Assembly (NCBI RefSeq): GCF_000768705.1
Contig: NZ_AVPJ01000002.1
Span: 124,001-188,000 of the forward strand
Reading direction: 5' to 3'
DNA from: Knoellia sinensis KCTC 19936
GTDB taxonomy: Bacteria; Actinomycetota; Actinomycetes; Actinomycetales; Dermatophilaceae
DNA: 64,000 bases
Shown here: positions 35,115-43,054 of the stretch, in pieces
Layout of the letters: each line of letters starts with the position of its first letter
How positions within the stretch are numbered: the first letter of the stretch is position 1
Notes under the pieces: generated by a model
The model's database searches: none
What the model was told of the DNA's origin: nothing
The model's input: only the letters and a program-made list of their open reading frames with translations
Made by a program: the position numbers and the translations under genes

Positions 35115-35592
35115 CGCCGTGGTCGTCGCGGCTGTCGTCGCCGCTGTCGTCGTCGCCGCGACTGTCGTCATGGCGGCTGTCGTCGTCGCGACCGGAGTCG
35201 CGGTCGTCGCCGGCCTCGGTGCGCAGATCGCGGTCGAGGCGACCTCCATGGTCATCGCCGGCCTCGTCGTCGCGGCTGTCACGGCTGTCGCGGCTGTCGT
35301 CGCCGTGGCTGTCGTCGTCGCGACCGGAGTCGCGGTCGTCGCCGGCCTCGGTGCGCAGATCGCGGTCGAGACGACCCCCGTGGTCGTCCCCGGCGTCGTC
35401 ACTGGCGGAGGAGCTCGGGCTGGGGGACGCACTCGGAGCCGAGCTGGGGGTCGAGTCCAGGTTCATCACCTGGCCGCTGGCGGGGACGCGCACCGGCACC
35501 GCCTCGGAGAAGGATGCATTCGCCCAAAGGCCGACCACTGCCGGGCACAGCGCGATTGTCGCGCCTGCCGCAACCACTGCCATGCGGTTCAT
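35104..35592 (-). CDS. Asp-rich exported repeat protein
   Basis: A 162-residue protein. The signal peptide (MNRMAVVAAGATIALCPAVV plus a few residues) is followed by a Ser/Pro stretch and a highly charged C-terminal ~100 residues built from Asp, Arg, Gly, His and Ser. A block DDHGGRLDRDLRTEAGDDRD plus SGRDDDS occurs twice. Such a region is likely disordered and could bind Ca2+ or other cations. GAGGAG precedes the ATG. The gene heads the operon and its stop overlaps the presumed kinase start by 11 bp, so it may supply a cell-surface signal to that kinase. Family not recognised. Confidence 0.7.
   Translation of the reverse strand: MNRMAVVAAGATIALCPAVVGLWANASFSEAVPVRVPASGQVMNLDSTPSSAPSASPSPSSSASDDAGDDHGGRLDRDLRTEAGDDRDSGRDDDSHGDDSRDSRDSRDDEAGDDHGGRLDRDLRTEAGDDRDSGRDDDSRHDDSRGDDDSGDDSRDDHGGDD
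35175..35370 (-). repeat. 64-bp exact direct repeat in Asp-rich gene
   Basis: The 64 bases at 35175-35238 recur without change at 35307-35370. Both copies are in frame in the Asp-rich exported protein and encode its repeated block. Exact identity suggests recent duplication or gene conversion. Confidence 0.85.
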
Positions 35593-35717
35593 GATGACTC
35601 CTCGATCGCTGTGATGTGAGGTGAACAGCGTCTTCCCCAGGCGTGGACGGGCGCCATTGGGCAATGGTCGTAGTACCACCTTGTGACGGCCTTGCATCCG
35701 GATCCACGAGGTCGGCC

Positions 35718-35723
35718 TAGGGT
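35718..35723 (+). promoter_or_regulatory. -10 element, leaderless
   Basis: TAGGGT ends 7 nt before the ATG at 35731. Confidence 0.55.
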
Positions 35724-35730
35724 CGTGGCC

Positions 35731-36501
35731 ATGAGCACCGCACTCGTCACGGGCGCCACCGCCGGCATCGGCCGTGAGTTCGCCGTCCAGCTCGCCGCCC
35801 GTGGTGACGACCTCGTCCTCGTCGCGCGTGACCTGCCGCGCCTCGAGGCTCTGGCGGTCGAACTGAGTGCCACCCACGGTGTCGACGTCGAGGTCCTGTC
35901 CGCCGACCTCACGAAGCGTGAGGACATCGGCCGGGTGGCCGAGCGGGTGTCCTCCGTCGACGCGCCCATCGACGTGCTGGTCAACAACGCGGGCTACTCG
36001 CTCAAGAAGTCGTTCCTCGACAACGAGGTGGGGGACGAGGAGGCGCTGTTCGAGGTGCTGTCGCGTGCCGTGCTCGTGCTGTCGCATGCGGCTGGCAACG
36101 CGATGCGCTCACGTGGGCGCGGGGCGATCATCAATGTCTCGTCGGTGGCGTCACTCCTCGCGTCGGGGACCTACAGCGCGAACAAGTCGTTCGTCACCGT
36201 CTTCACCGAGGGGCTCGCGGCCGAGCTCGCCGGCACGGGCGTGACGGTGACGGCACTGCTGCCGGGCTTCACGAGGACCGAGTTCCACGAGCGGGCCGAC
36301 CTCGACATGTCCGGGCTCCCGGACTTCGCCTGGTTGGACGCGACCCGCCTCGTGCGCGACGCGCTCGCCGACGTGGGCAAGGGCAAGGTCGTCTCTGTCC
36401 CCGGCCGCCGCTACAAGTTCGCCGCGACGGCACTTCGGGTCATCCCGCGCCCGGTCATCCGCTCGCGCTCACGCGGCGCACACCGACCCAGCAACCCCTG
36501 A
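35731..36501 (+). CDS. SDR-family dehydrogenase
   Basis: A 256-residue short-chain dehydrogenase. The cofactor site is ALVTGATAGIGREFAVQLA at residues 4-22, VNNAGYS follows strand 4 (~87-93), the catalytic Ser is in INVSSVAS, and the active-site variant is YSANKSF (Tyr ~152, Lys ~156). LLPGFTRTEFHER is the PG motif. It resembles the DltE/oxidoreductases near cell-envelope lipid genes. TAGGGT lies 7 nt before the ATG with no ribosome site, so a leaderless transcript is likely. The tandem-repeat array starts 35 bp after the stop. Confidence 0.88.
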   Translation: MSTALVTGATAGIGREFAVQLAARGDDLVLVARDLPRLEALAVELSATHGVDVEVLSADLTKREDIGRVAERVSSVDAPIDVLVNNAGYSLKKSFLDNEVGDEEALFEVLSRAVLVLSHAAGNAMRSRGRGAIINVSSVASLLASGTYSANKSFVTVFTEGLAAELAGTGVTVTALLPGFTRTEFHERADLDMSGLPDFAWLDATRLVRDALADVGKGKVVSVPGRRYKFAATALRVIPRPVIRSRSRGAHRPSNP

Positions 36502-36536
36502 CCACCTCCTCGCCAATCCCTGAACCCGCGTCTCCC

Positions 36537-36757
36537 AACCCTCCAATTGGGTGAGTTCGGTACGGGAGGTGTGTCCCCAACCGTCCAATTGGGTGAGTTC
36601 GGTACAACCGTCCAATTGGGTGAGTTCGGTACGTAACCGTCCAATTGGGTGAGTTCGGTACAACCGTCCAATTGGGTGAGTTCGGTACAACCGTCCAAAT
36701 GGGTGAGTTCGGTACGGGAGGTGTGTCCCCAACCGTCCAATTGGGTGAGTTCGGTAC
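36537..36757. repeat. seven-copy 27-bp tandem repeat array
   Basis: A 27-bp unit with core CCAATTGGGTGAGTTCGG, ending GTAC, occurs seven times: 36537-36563, 36579-36605, 36606-36632, 36635-36661, 36662-36688, 36689-36715 and 36731-36757. Copies 2-3 and 4-5-6 abut; copies 3 and 4 are 2 nt apart. An identical 15-bp spacer GGGAGGTGTGTCCCC separates copies 1-2 and 6-7. Only copies 1 and 6 carry a single base change each. The unit contains the palindrome CCAATTGG. The array lies between the SDR stop and pyrE, 50 bp from the pyrE start. Confidence 0.95.
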
Positions 36758-36794
36758 GGCAGGGAGTGGGCGAAGCCCCCAAGAACGGGGTCGG

Positions 36795-36800
36795 TAGCCT
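36795..36800 (+). promoter_or_regulatory. -10 element of pyrE, leaderless
   Basis: TAGCCT ends 7 nt before the GTG at 36808, directly downstream of the repeat array. Confidence 0.5.
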
Positions 36801-36807
36801 CGGGGCC

Positions 36808-37362
36808 GTGACTGACATCGCCGCCGACCGCGCCCGCCTGCTCGAGATCGTCAAGGACAAGGCCATCGTCCACGGCCGCGTCACCCTCTCGTCCGGCAAG
36901 GAAGCCGACTACTACGTCGACCTGCGCCGCATCACCCTCGACGGCGAGGCGAGCCCCCTCGTCGGTCGGGTCATGCGCGACATGGTCGCCGACCTCGACT
37001 TCGACGCGGTCGGTGGTCTGACGCTGGGCGCCGACCCGGTGGCGACCGCCATGCTCCACGCCGCCGCTGCCGCAGGCGAGCGTCTCGACGCGTTCGTCGT
37101 TCGCAAGGCCGGCAAGGCGCACGGACTGCAGCAGCGCATCGAGGGCCCGTCGATCGAGGGCCGCCGTGTGCTCATCGTCGAGGACACGTCCACGACGGGT
37201 GCCTCCCCGCTCGACGCAGCCAAGGCGGCCCAGGAGGCCGGGGCCACTGTTGTCGGAGTTGCGACCATCGCTGATCGCGCGACCGGTGCGGCCGAGGTCT
37301 TCGCCGACGCCGGTCTGGAGTACCGCCACGTCTACGGTCTCGCCGACCTCGGCCTGGCGTGA
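36808..37362 (+). CDS. pyrE: orotate phosphoribosyltransferase
   Basis: A 184-residue enzyme that makes OMP from orotate and PRPP in pyrimidine synthesis. The N-terminal part has the orotate-site motif VTLSSGKEADYYVDLRRITL, then GLTLGADPVATAM, VRKAGKAHG, and the PRPP signature VLIVEDTSTTGASPLDA (residues ~120-136). The open frame extends upstream through the repeat array, but GTG 36808 is preferred: it begins the conserved protein and has TAGCCT 7 nt ahead. No ribosome site is visible. No other pyr gene is adjacent. Confidence 0.93.
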   Translation: MTDIAADRARLLEIVKDKAIVHGRVTLSSGKEADYYVDLRRITLDGEASPLVGRVMRDMVADLDFDAVGGLTLGADPVATAMLHAAAAAGERLDAFVVRKAGKAHGLQQRIEGPSIEGRRVLIVEDTSTTGASPLDAAKAAQEAGATVVGVATIADRATGAAEVFADAGLEYRHVYGLADLGLA

Positions 37363-37464
37363 CCCGCACCTGACCGCACGAGAACCGAGCGTTCACGCAT
37401 CCCGGAGCGGACGGCATACAGGCTCTAGGATCGCGAACGAGACGCCACCAACAGGGGAGTTCCC

Positions 37465-38199
37465 ATGATCACCGCCATCATCATCGTCGTCGTGCTTCTG
37501 GTGCTCGTCGGCATCGTCGTCGGGATGTACAACGGCCTCGTCAAACTGCGCAACCTCGTGCAGGAGGCCTGGCGCCAGATCGATGTCGAGCTCACGCGTC
37601 GGCATGACCTCATCGGCAACCTCGTCGAGACGGTCAAGGGCTACGCGGCGCACGAGCGCGGCACCCTCGAGGACGTCATCAAGGCGCGGTCGGCCGCGAT
37701 GGCGCCCAACCAGTCCCCGGGCCAGCAGGCCGAGAGCGAGAACATGCTGAGCCAGGCGCTCGGCCGCCTGCTCGCCATCGCCGAGGCCTACCCCGACCTC
37801 AAGGCCAACCAGAACTTCATGGCCCTCCAGCAGGAGCTGACGTCGACCGAGGACCGCATCGCGTCCGCTCGTCGCTACTACAACGCGACCGTGCGTGACC
37901 TCAACACCAAGGTCGAGACGGTCCCGACGAACTTCATCGCCGGCATGTTCGGCATCAAGCAGGCTGAGTACTTCGAGGCCGTCGGCGAGCAGCGCGAGGC
38001 CCCGAAGGTCGACTTCGGACAGCGCGACGCGACGATCCCGCCGCCGAGCGGGTATGCCGGACCGTCGCCTTCCGCGTCGACGCCTCCGTCCTCGTCGTCC
38101 CCGGCTCAGACGCCGGCCGCGCCTGAAGCGACTCAGCCGATCGACCCCACGCCGCCGTCCGGAGACGTTCCTCCGGCACCGCCGGCTCCTCGCGTCTGA
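37465..38199 (+). CDS. lemA: LemA family protein
   Basis: A 244-residue protein. One N-terminal membrane helix (ITAIIIVVVLLVLVGIVVGM) is followed by the LemA helical domain: NGLVKLRNLVQEAWRQIDVE, LTRRHDLIGNLVETVKGYA, and FMALQQELTSTEDRIASARR with YYNATVRDLNTKVETVP. The C-terminal 55 residues are Pro/Ser/Ala-rich and disordered. The function of LemA is not well defined. AGGGGAG lies before the ATG and a -10-like TAGGAT about 35 bp upstream. An FHA-domain gene follows 1 nt after the stop. Confidence 0.92.
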   Translation: MITAIIIVVVLLVLVGIVVGMYNGLVKLRNLVQEAWRQIDVELTRRHDLIGNLVETVKGYAAHERGTLEDVIKARSAAMAPNQSPGQQAESENMLSQALGRLLAIAEAYPDLKANQNFMALQQELTSTEDRIASARRYYNATVRDLNTKVETVPTNFIAGMFGIKQAEYFEAVGEQREAPKVDFGQRDATIPPPSGYAGPSPSASTPPSSSSPAQTPAAPEATQPIDPTPPSGDVPPAPPAPRV

Positions 38200-38200
38200 C

Positions 38201-38635
38201 GTGTCCGTTCTGGGGGGAGCGCGAAGCGACGTCACCTCACCGTGGGTGGCGGAGGTCTGGGTCGATCCGCAGTGGTATGCGTGCCAGAGCAGCCCCGACC
38301 GACTGCCCGACCCGGGCCCGCCCACCGTCGTCGCCCTGCGCGGTAGCCAGATCCTCATCGGCCGACACAGCGAGTCCGCGTCTGTGGTGCCTCACATCGA
38401 CTGTGTTCGGGACGGGGCGGTGAGTCGCCGTCACGCCCAGCTCACGCGGTGTGAGGAGGGGTGGGTCGTCGAGGACCTGGGCTCGGCGAATGGCACGTTT
38501 GTCAGTTCGAGTGTCGGGGAGATCCCGGAGGACCCGATCGAGGCCAGCCACACCGTGGGCTCGGGCCACGTCCTCTATCTGGGCTCGTGGACCCGCATCG
38601 TCCTCAAGCAGGACAAGGTGCTAGAGGGGCCGTGA
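38201..38635 (+). CDS. FHA-domain protein
   Basis: A 144-residue protein starting at GTG 38201, one base after the lemA stop. The forkhead-associated domain covers residues ~40-135 with ILIGRHSESASVVPHIDC, the phosphothreonine pocket motif VSRRHAQLTRCEEGW, and LGSANGTFVSS. FHA domains bind phosphothreonine peptides, so it likely works with a Ser/Thr kinase not in this window. The N-terminal 25 residues include Trp and Tyr (VAEVWVDPQWYACQSS). Coupling to LemA suggests a shared membrane-linked role; that is inference. Confidence 0.85.
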   Translation: MSVLGGARSDVTSPWVAEVWVDPQWYACQSSPDRLPDPGPPTVVALRGSQILIGRHSESASVVPHIDCVRDGAVSRRHAQLTRCEEGWVVEDLGSANGTFVSSSVGEIPEDPIEASHTVGSGHVLYLGSWTRIVLKQDKVLEGP

Positions 38636-38833
38636 CGCGGGTTCGCCTGCGCCACAGGGCAATTCGCTCGATTTCAACCACGTTCTGTTGAGCCGTTCGT
38701 TGGTTCGGTGACCTAGGTTGTTGCTCGCCGGTCGCGACAGTGGCCGGTTTCCGTGTGGTTCGGGGGAGTCATTCCGTATGCCGTGAGGCATGCGGTTCGC
38801 ACTGGTGCCCTCTGAATCGCCCCTGAGGACAGG

Positions 38834-39313
38834 ATGATTCACATGCGTATTCGTTCCATGCTCGCGACGGCCGCCGTGGCCGCCAGCACCATCATCGGCT
38901 TCGCCGCCCCCGCGCAGGCGGCTGATTTGCCGAACCAGAACATTCGGGGCCAGTGGTGCACCAACATCACGCAGATTGGGGCGAAGGACACCGCATCCGC
39001 CGCCGGAGTCACCGCGCTCACCGTGCGTCAGTACAAGGCCGTCTGCAACGGCAGTTGGAAGAACTTCGCCAACATTTTCGTGTGGGAGCAGTTCCACGCC
39101 AAGGGTTTCGCCTACAACGCGAGTGCGGGCGTTCTCGTGGCGGATTCCACCAGCGCCTCGGGATGGCGTGAGGGCGTGAACCGCGACCGCGAGGTCTTCT
39201 CGGAGCCGGTGTCGTCCATCGCCTACTGCACCCGCGGCATGGGCAAGATCCGCTTCCATCAGGGTGGGACCTGGAAGGAGTCTGGGCTGGGTCTTTCGTC
39301 GCGAGTCTGCTGA
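38834..39313 (+). CDS. small secreted protein with four cysteines
   Basis: A 159-residue exported protein. The signal peptide (MRIRSMLATAAVAASTII to APAQA, start at ATG 38834 or 38843) is followed by a ~125-residue mature protein with four cysteines (WCTN, AVCNGS, AYCTRG, final VC) that could form two disulphides. Aromatic-rich segments include QYKAVCNGSWKNFANIFVWE. No family recognised. GAGGA lies 4 nt before the first ATG. A 198-bp upstream gap holds a TAGGTT -10-like element (38714-38719). A hairpin follows the gene, so it is a single unit. Confidence 0.65.
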   Translation: MIHMRIRSMLATAAVAASTIIGFAAPAQAADLPNQNIRGQWCTNITQIGAKDTASAAGVTALTVRQYKAVCNGSWKNFANIFVWEQFHAKGFAYNASAGVLVADSTSASGWREGVNRDREVFSEPVSSIAYCTRGMGKIRFHQGGTWKESGLGLSSRVC

Positions 39314-39331
39314 CGGCGAGACGACCACCAA

Positions 39332-39369
39332 TTGACGAGCCGACCGCCCATAGGTGGTCGGCTCGTCAA
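39332..39369. terminator. hairpin terminator
   Basis: TTGACGAGCCGACC (39332-39345) and GGTCGGCTCGTCAA (39356-39369) form a 14-bp perfect stem with a 10-nt loop, 18 nt after the secreted-protein stop. A further GGTCGGCTCGT copy follows at 39376-39386. Confidence 0.65.
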
Positions 39370-39512
39370 GCATTGGTCGGCTCGTGCCCTGGCCCGCCTC
39401 TGACTGGAGGCAACCTCAGGGCTCGTGGGGCGTCGCCGTCCACCGGTCGGTGGACCCGGAGTCCACCCGGCGGTCGGTGCCGACGAGCCGGTGATGCGAG
39501 CACGCTGGAGTC

Positions 39513-40400
39513 ATGACAGCAATCAGCATCAGGGGACTCGTCAAGGAGTACGGCACCAAGCGCGCCGTCGACGGGCTCGACCTCGACATCGGGACCGGTG
39601 AGGTTTTCGCTCTCCTCGGTCCCAACGGCGCCGGCAAGACGACCACGGTCGAGATCCTCGAGGGCTTCCGCACTCGTGACTCCGGCGAGGTCAGCGTGCT
39701 CGGCGAGGACCCGGAGAAGGCGAATCGTGTCTGGCGCAACCGGATCGGCATCGTCCTCCAGTCCTCCGCAGGCCTCGACCTGCTGACCCCGCGGGAGATC
39801 ATCGCGTCGACCGCCCGCACCTATGCCACCCCTCGTGCCGTCGACGACGTCATCGCCGCCGTCGGGCTCGAGGAGAAGGCCGACGAACGCATCGCCGGGC
39901 TCTCGGGCGGCCAGCGGCGCCGCCTCGACGTGGGCCTCGGCATCGTCGGACGGCCCGAACTGCTCTTCCTCGACGAGCCGACCACGGGCTTCGACCCGCA
40001 GGCACGTCGCGACTTCTGGGAGCTCATCCGCAGTCTCGCGGCGGAAGGCACGACGATCCTGCTCACGACGCACTATCTCGACGAGGCCGAGCAGCTCGCC
40101 GATCGGGTGGGCGTCATCGCGGGCGGCCAACTGCTCGCACTCGACACCCCGGCCAATCTCGGTGGACGCGCCTCTGAGGAGGCGACCGTCTCGTGGGCAG
40201 AGGGTGGGCAGCGCCAGACGCTCCGCACCGCCACACCGACGCTCGAAGTCCGTCGCCTCGCCGAACGGTTCTCGGGCGAGGTGCCCGAGCTCGTCGTGAG
40301 CCGACCCACCCTCGAGGACACCTACCTCTCGCTCATCGCCCCCCACGTCATCGACGAGGGCGCGGCCCACACCAACGCCAGCCAGGAGGTCATGGCATGA
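39513..40400 (+). CDS. drug-type ABC exporter ATPase
   Basis: A 295-residue ABC ATPase of the DrrA/CcmA drug-export class. Walker A is LLGPNGAGKTTTVEIL (residues 33-48), the Q-loop is IVLQSSAGLD, the signature LSGGQRRRLDVGLGI (~130) and Walker B LLFLDEPTTGFDPQARRDFW. The C-terminal extension (~220-295) is typical of DrrA. The stop overlaps the permease ATG by 4 bp. It powers the membrane partner; the substrate is unknown. The downstream two-component system probably regulates this operon. Confidence 0.92.
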   Translation: MTAISIRGLVKEYGTKRAVDGLDLDIGTGEVFALLGPNGAGKTTTVEILEGFRTRDSGEVSVLGEDPEKANRVWRNRIGIVLQSSAGLDLLTPREIIASTARTYATPRAVDDVIAAVGLEEKADERIAGLSGGQRRRLDVGLGIVGRPELLFLDEPTTGFDPQARRDFWELIRSLAAEGTTILLTTHYLDEAEQLADRVGVIAGGQLLALDTPANLGGRASEEATVSWAEGGQRQTLRTATPTLEVRRLAERFSGEVPELVVSRPTLEDTYLSLIAPHVIDEGAAHTNASQEVMA

Positions 40401-41194
40401 ACGCCGTCGCACTCGGGTTCGACCGCACGGTCCTCGAACTCAAGATGTATTCCCGCGAGAAGGAGGCCGTCTTCTTCGGCTTCCTCTTCCCGGTCGTCAT
40501 GCTCACCCTCTTCTCGGTGATCTTCAACGACGAGATCACCGAGGGCACCGCCACGATGAGCGCGGCGGAGTTCTTCCTTCCCGGCATGGTGTCGGCCGGC
40601 ATCCTCCTCACGTCGTTCCAGACCATGGCGATGTCGGTCGCGGTCGAGCGCGATGACGGCACGCTCAAGCGGCTCCGTTCCACACCGATGCCGGCCGTGT
40701 CCTACTTCCTCGGCAAGGTCGGTCTCGTCGTCGTCACTGCTCTCGCCCAGCAGGTCCTGCTGCTCGGAGTCGCGAAGTTCGCCTTCGGTGCGGACCTCCC
40801 CACCACTGCCGACGGGTGGCTCACGTTCGGCTGGGTGTTCGCGCTGGGCGCCATCGCGGGGACGGTCCTCGGCACGGCCTACAGCTCCTTGGCGACGGCC
40901 CGCTCCATCGGGGCAGTGGTCGTTGCCCCGATGCTCATCCTCCAGTTCATCTCCGGTGTGTATTTCGACTTCGGCGGCATCCCGTCCTGGCTGCAGCAGG
41001 TTGCCGCGATCTTCCCGCTGAAGTGGATCGCCCAGGGCATGCGCTCAGTCTTCTTCCCGGACGAACTCGCCACGCTCGAGATGGCAGGCAGCTGGGAGCC
41101 GGGGCGCACGGCCCTCATCCTCGGAGCCTGGGCCATCGGCGGACTCATCCTCTGCGTGCTGACCTTCCGCTGGTTCAAGCGCGGCACGACATGA
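40397..41194 (+). CDS. ABC-2 type exporter permease
   Basis: A 265-residue ABC-2 membrane subunit with six hydrophobic segments: FFGFLFPVVMLTLFSVIF, FFLPGMVSAGILLTSFQTMA, VGLVVVTALAQQVLLLGV, GWVFALGAIAGTVLGTAYSS, AVVVAPMLILQFISGVYFDF, and ALILGAWAIGGLILCVLTF. The ERDDGTLKRLRSTPM coupling helix lies between TM2 and TM3. It forms the channel for the ATPase with which it overlaps. Identification as ABC-2 is clear; the exported compound is not. Confidence 0.92.
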   Translation: MNAVALGFDRTVLELKMYSREKEAVFFGFLFPVVMLTLFSVIFNDEITEGTATMSAAEFFLPGMVSAGILLTSFQTMAMSVAVERDDGTLKRLRSTPMPAVSYFLGKVGLVVVTALAQQVLLLGVAKFAFGADLPTTADGWLTFGWVFALGAIAGTVLGTAYSSLATARSIGAVVVAPMLILQFISGVYFDFGGIPSWLQQVAAIFPLKWIAQGMRSVFFPDELATLEMAGSWEPGRTALILGAWAIGGLILCVLTFRWFKRGTT

Positions 41195-41201
41195 TGGCTG
41201 C

Positions 41202-42416
41202 ATGAGCACGTCACCGGCACCTCTCGGGGAGCTCTCCGCGGATGAGCTGGCAGCCGTGTGGCGCGGGCAGGCGAAGTGGTGGCACTTCGGCTGCTATGCG
41301 ATCCTCGCGACAGCCGTCGTCGTCGCCCTCATCGACGACCCCGGCCCCCACGGCCGCTGGCCGACGATCGCGCTCCTCCTCGGGATCGCCCTCGCCTACG
41401 CCGTCTTCGGTCGGCGGGCGATCCAGCACGAACACACCGTGTATGCCGTGCTCTATCAGCTCTGCGCGTGGACCTGCCTCCTCACGATCATCGCCCTCGA
41501 CCCCGACTTCGAGGCCTGGCTCGTCTTCTTCGTCCTCTTCCCGCAGATCTGGGCCACCGTCGAGGTGAAGCCCGCCCTCGTCGCGACCCTTCTGGGACTC
41601 CTCGCGCTGTTCACCGCGACGGTGGCGCCGTCCGACAACCCGCGTGCCGAGCTCCCCGGGGCCCTGATCTCCGTGGTGATCTCGTTCGCGCTCTCCGCAG
41701 CACTCGGAATGTTCATCCACCGGATCATCAAGGAAGCCGAGGAGCGCGCCGGCGTCATTGACGAACTCCGGTCGACCCGAGCCCAGCTCGCCGCTGCCGA
41801 ACACGCCCAGGGCGTGCAGGACGAACGCAGCCGGCTCTCGCGGGAGATCCACGACACCCTCGCCCAGGGCTTCACCTCGGTCATCGCCCTCTCACGTGCG
41901 GCGAACGCAGCCATGGATCGCGACGACGTCGACGCCGTGCGCGAGCGGCTCGCGATGATCGAGCGCACGGCCGTCGACAACCTCGCCGAAGCCCGGGTCA
42001 TCGTCGCCGAACTCACGCCCGGTCACCTCCAGTCGCGCACGCTCGTGGAGGCGCTCACGAGGCTCACGGACACGGTGACGCGAGAGACCGGCATACGGGT
42101 CACGTCGACGGTGGAAGGTGAGCCGGCACCGTTGGGGGGCAACGCGGAAGTCGTCCTCCTGCGTGCCGCGCAGGAGGCGCTGTCCAACGTGCGCCGCCAC
42201 TCCGGAGCCAGCACGGCCTCGGTGACCCTCGCCTATGACCCCACCCGCGTCACCCTCGAAATCGCCGACGACGGCACCGGATTCGATGCCGCCACGACGA
42301 CGCCCGGCTTCGGCCTCGAAGGGCTCAGGGCAAGGGCCGCAGAACTCGGGGGAGACGTGAGCGTCGCCGAGGCGGAGCCCCGCGGCACCCGACTCGTGAT
42401 GGAGTTGCCGCGATGA
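41202..42416 (+). CDS. NarL-type sensor histidine kinase
   Basis: A 404-residue kinase. Five to six hydrophobic segments occupy residues ~28-175, with almost no exterior loop, so it is an intramembrane-sensing type. The phosphoacceptor helix is SRLSREIHDTLAQGFTSVIA (His ~214), and the ATPase has LRAAQEALSNVRRHSGA and IADDGTGFDAATTTPGFGLE. It starts 7 nt after the ABC permease stop and overlaps the regulator by 4 bp. This layout (ABC exporter plus intramembrane kinase) is common in systems that sense envelope-active drugs. Confidence 0.93.
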   Translation: MSTSPAPLGELSADELAAVWRGQAKWWHFGCYAILATAVVVALIDDPGPHGRWPTIALLLGIALAYAVFGRRAIQHEHTVYAVLYQLCAWTCLLTIIALDPDFEAWLVFFVLFPQIWATVEVKPALVATLLGLLALFTATVAPSDNPRAELPGALISVVISFALSAALGMFIHRIIKEAEERAGVIDELRSTRAQLAAAEHAQGVQDERSRLSREIHDTLAQGFTSVIALSRAANAAMDRDDVDAVRERLAMIERTAVDNLAEARVIVAELTPGHLQSRTLVEALTRLTDTVTRETGIRVTSTVEGEPAPLGGNAEVVLLRAAQEALSNVRRHSGASTASVTLAYDPTRVTLEIADDGTGFDAATTTPGFGLEGLRARAAELGGDVSVAEAEPRGTRLVMELPR

Positions 42417-43033
42417 TCCGCGTCCTCGTCGTCGATGACCACCCCGTCGTGCGCGCGGGCATGGTCGCCCTTCTGGGCGAACTCGAGGACGTCGACGTCG
42501 TCGGGGAGGCGGGCAACGGCGCCGAGGCCCTGGCGCTCGTCCCGCGCCTCTCACCGGACGTCGTCCTCATGGACCTTCGTATGCCGGTCATGGACGGTGC
42601 CGAGGCGACCGCTCGGCTCCGCGCCCAACCCGATCCACCCCAGGTCCTGGTCCTCACGACCTACGACACCGACGCCGACATCGTTCGGGCCGTCGAGTCG
42701 GGCGCACGTGGCTACCTGCTCAAGGACACGCCTCCGACGGTTCTGGCCGACGCCATCCGCCGAGCTGCCCTGGGCGAGACCGTGCTCGCGCCGCCGGTCG
42801 CCGCCAAGCTCGCCGAGCGGCTCCAGACCCCCCGGGTCGAGCTCACCCCCCGCGAGCTCGACGTGTTGCGCGCCGTCGCGAGAGGGCTGTCGAACGCCGA
42901 GGTGGGACGTGAGCTCTACATCGGTGAGGCGACGGTCAAGACGCACCTGCTGCGGATCTTCGCCAAGCTCGAGGTGACGGACCGCACGGCCGCGGTCACG
43001 GCGGCATACGGATTGGGTTTGATCAGTCTCTGA
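42413..43033 (+). CDS. NarL/LuxR-type response regulator
   Basis: A 206-residue regulator with receiver motif VVDDHPVVRAGM, phosphoacceptor Asp in VVLMDLRMPVMDGAEAT (~residue 55), switch TTYD, Lys in LLKDTPP, and a LuxR-type HTH: LTPRELDVLRAVARGLSNAE and EATVKTHLLRIFAKLEV. It is coupled to the kinase by a 4-bp overlap and likely controls the ABC exporter operon upstream. Confidence 0.94.
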   Translation: MIRVLVVDDHPVVRAGMVALLGELEDVDVVGEAGNGAEALALVPRLSPDVVLMDLRMPVMDGAEATARLRAQPDPPQVLVLTTYDTDADIVRAVESGARGYLLKDTPPTVLADAIRRAALGETVLAPPVAAKLAERLQTPRVELTPRELDVLRAVARGLSNAEVGRELYIGEATVKTHLLRIFAKLEVTDRTAAVTAAYGLGLISL

Positions 43034-43054
43034 CCGAGCAGGATCGGAGCGGAC

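Noticed and set aside
35115-35432. N-terminal extension of the histidine kinase through the repeat region
   Set aside because: Thr/Ala/Val-rich sequence produced by reading the Asp-rich gene in another frame; no function expected.
36537-36757. CRISPR array
   Set aside because: Repeats are 27 bp but the gaps are 0, 2 or an identical 15 bp, so there are no variable spacers; no cas genes are near.
36649-36807. Extended PyrE start inside the repeat array
   Set aside because: Translates the repeats only; the conserved PyrE sequence and a -10 element point to GTG 36808.
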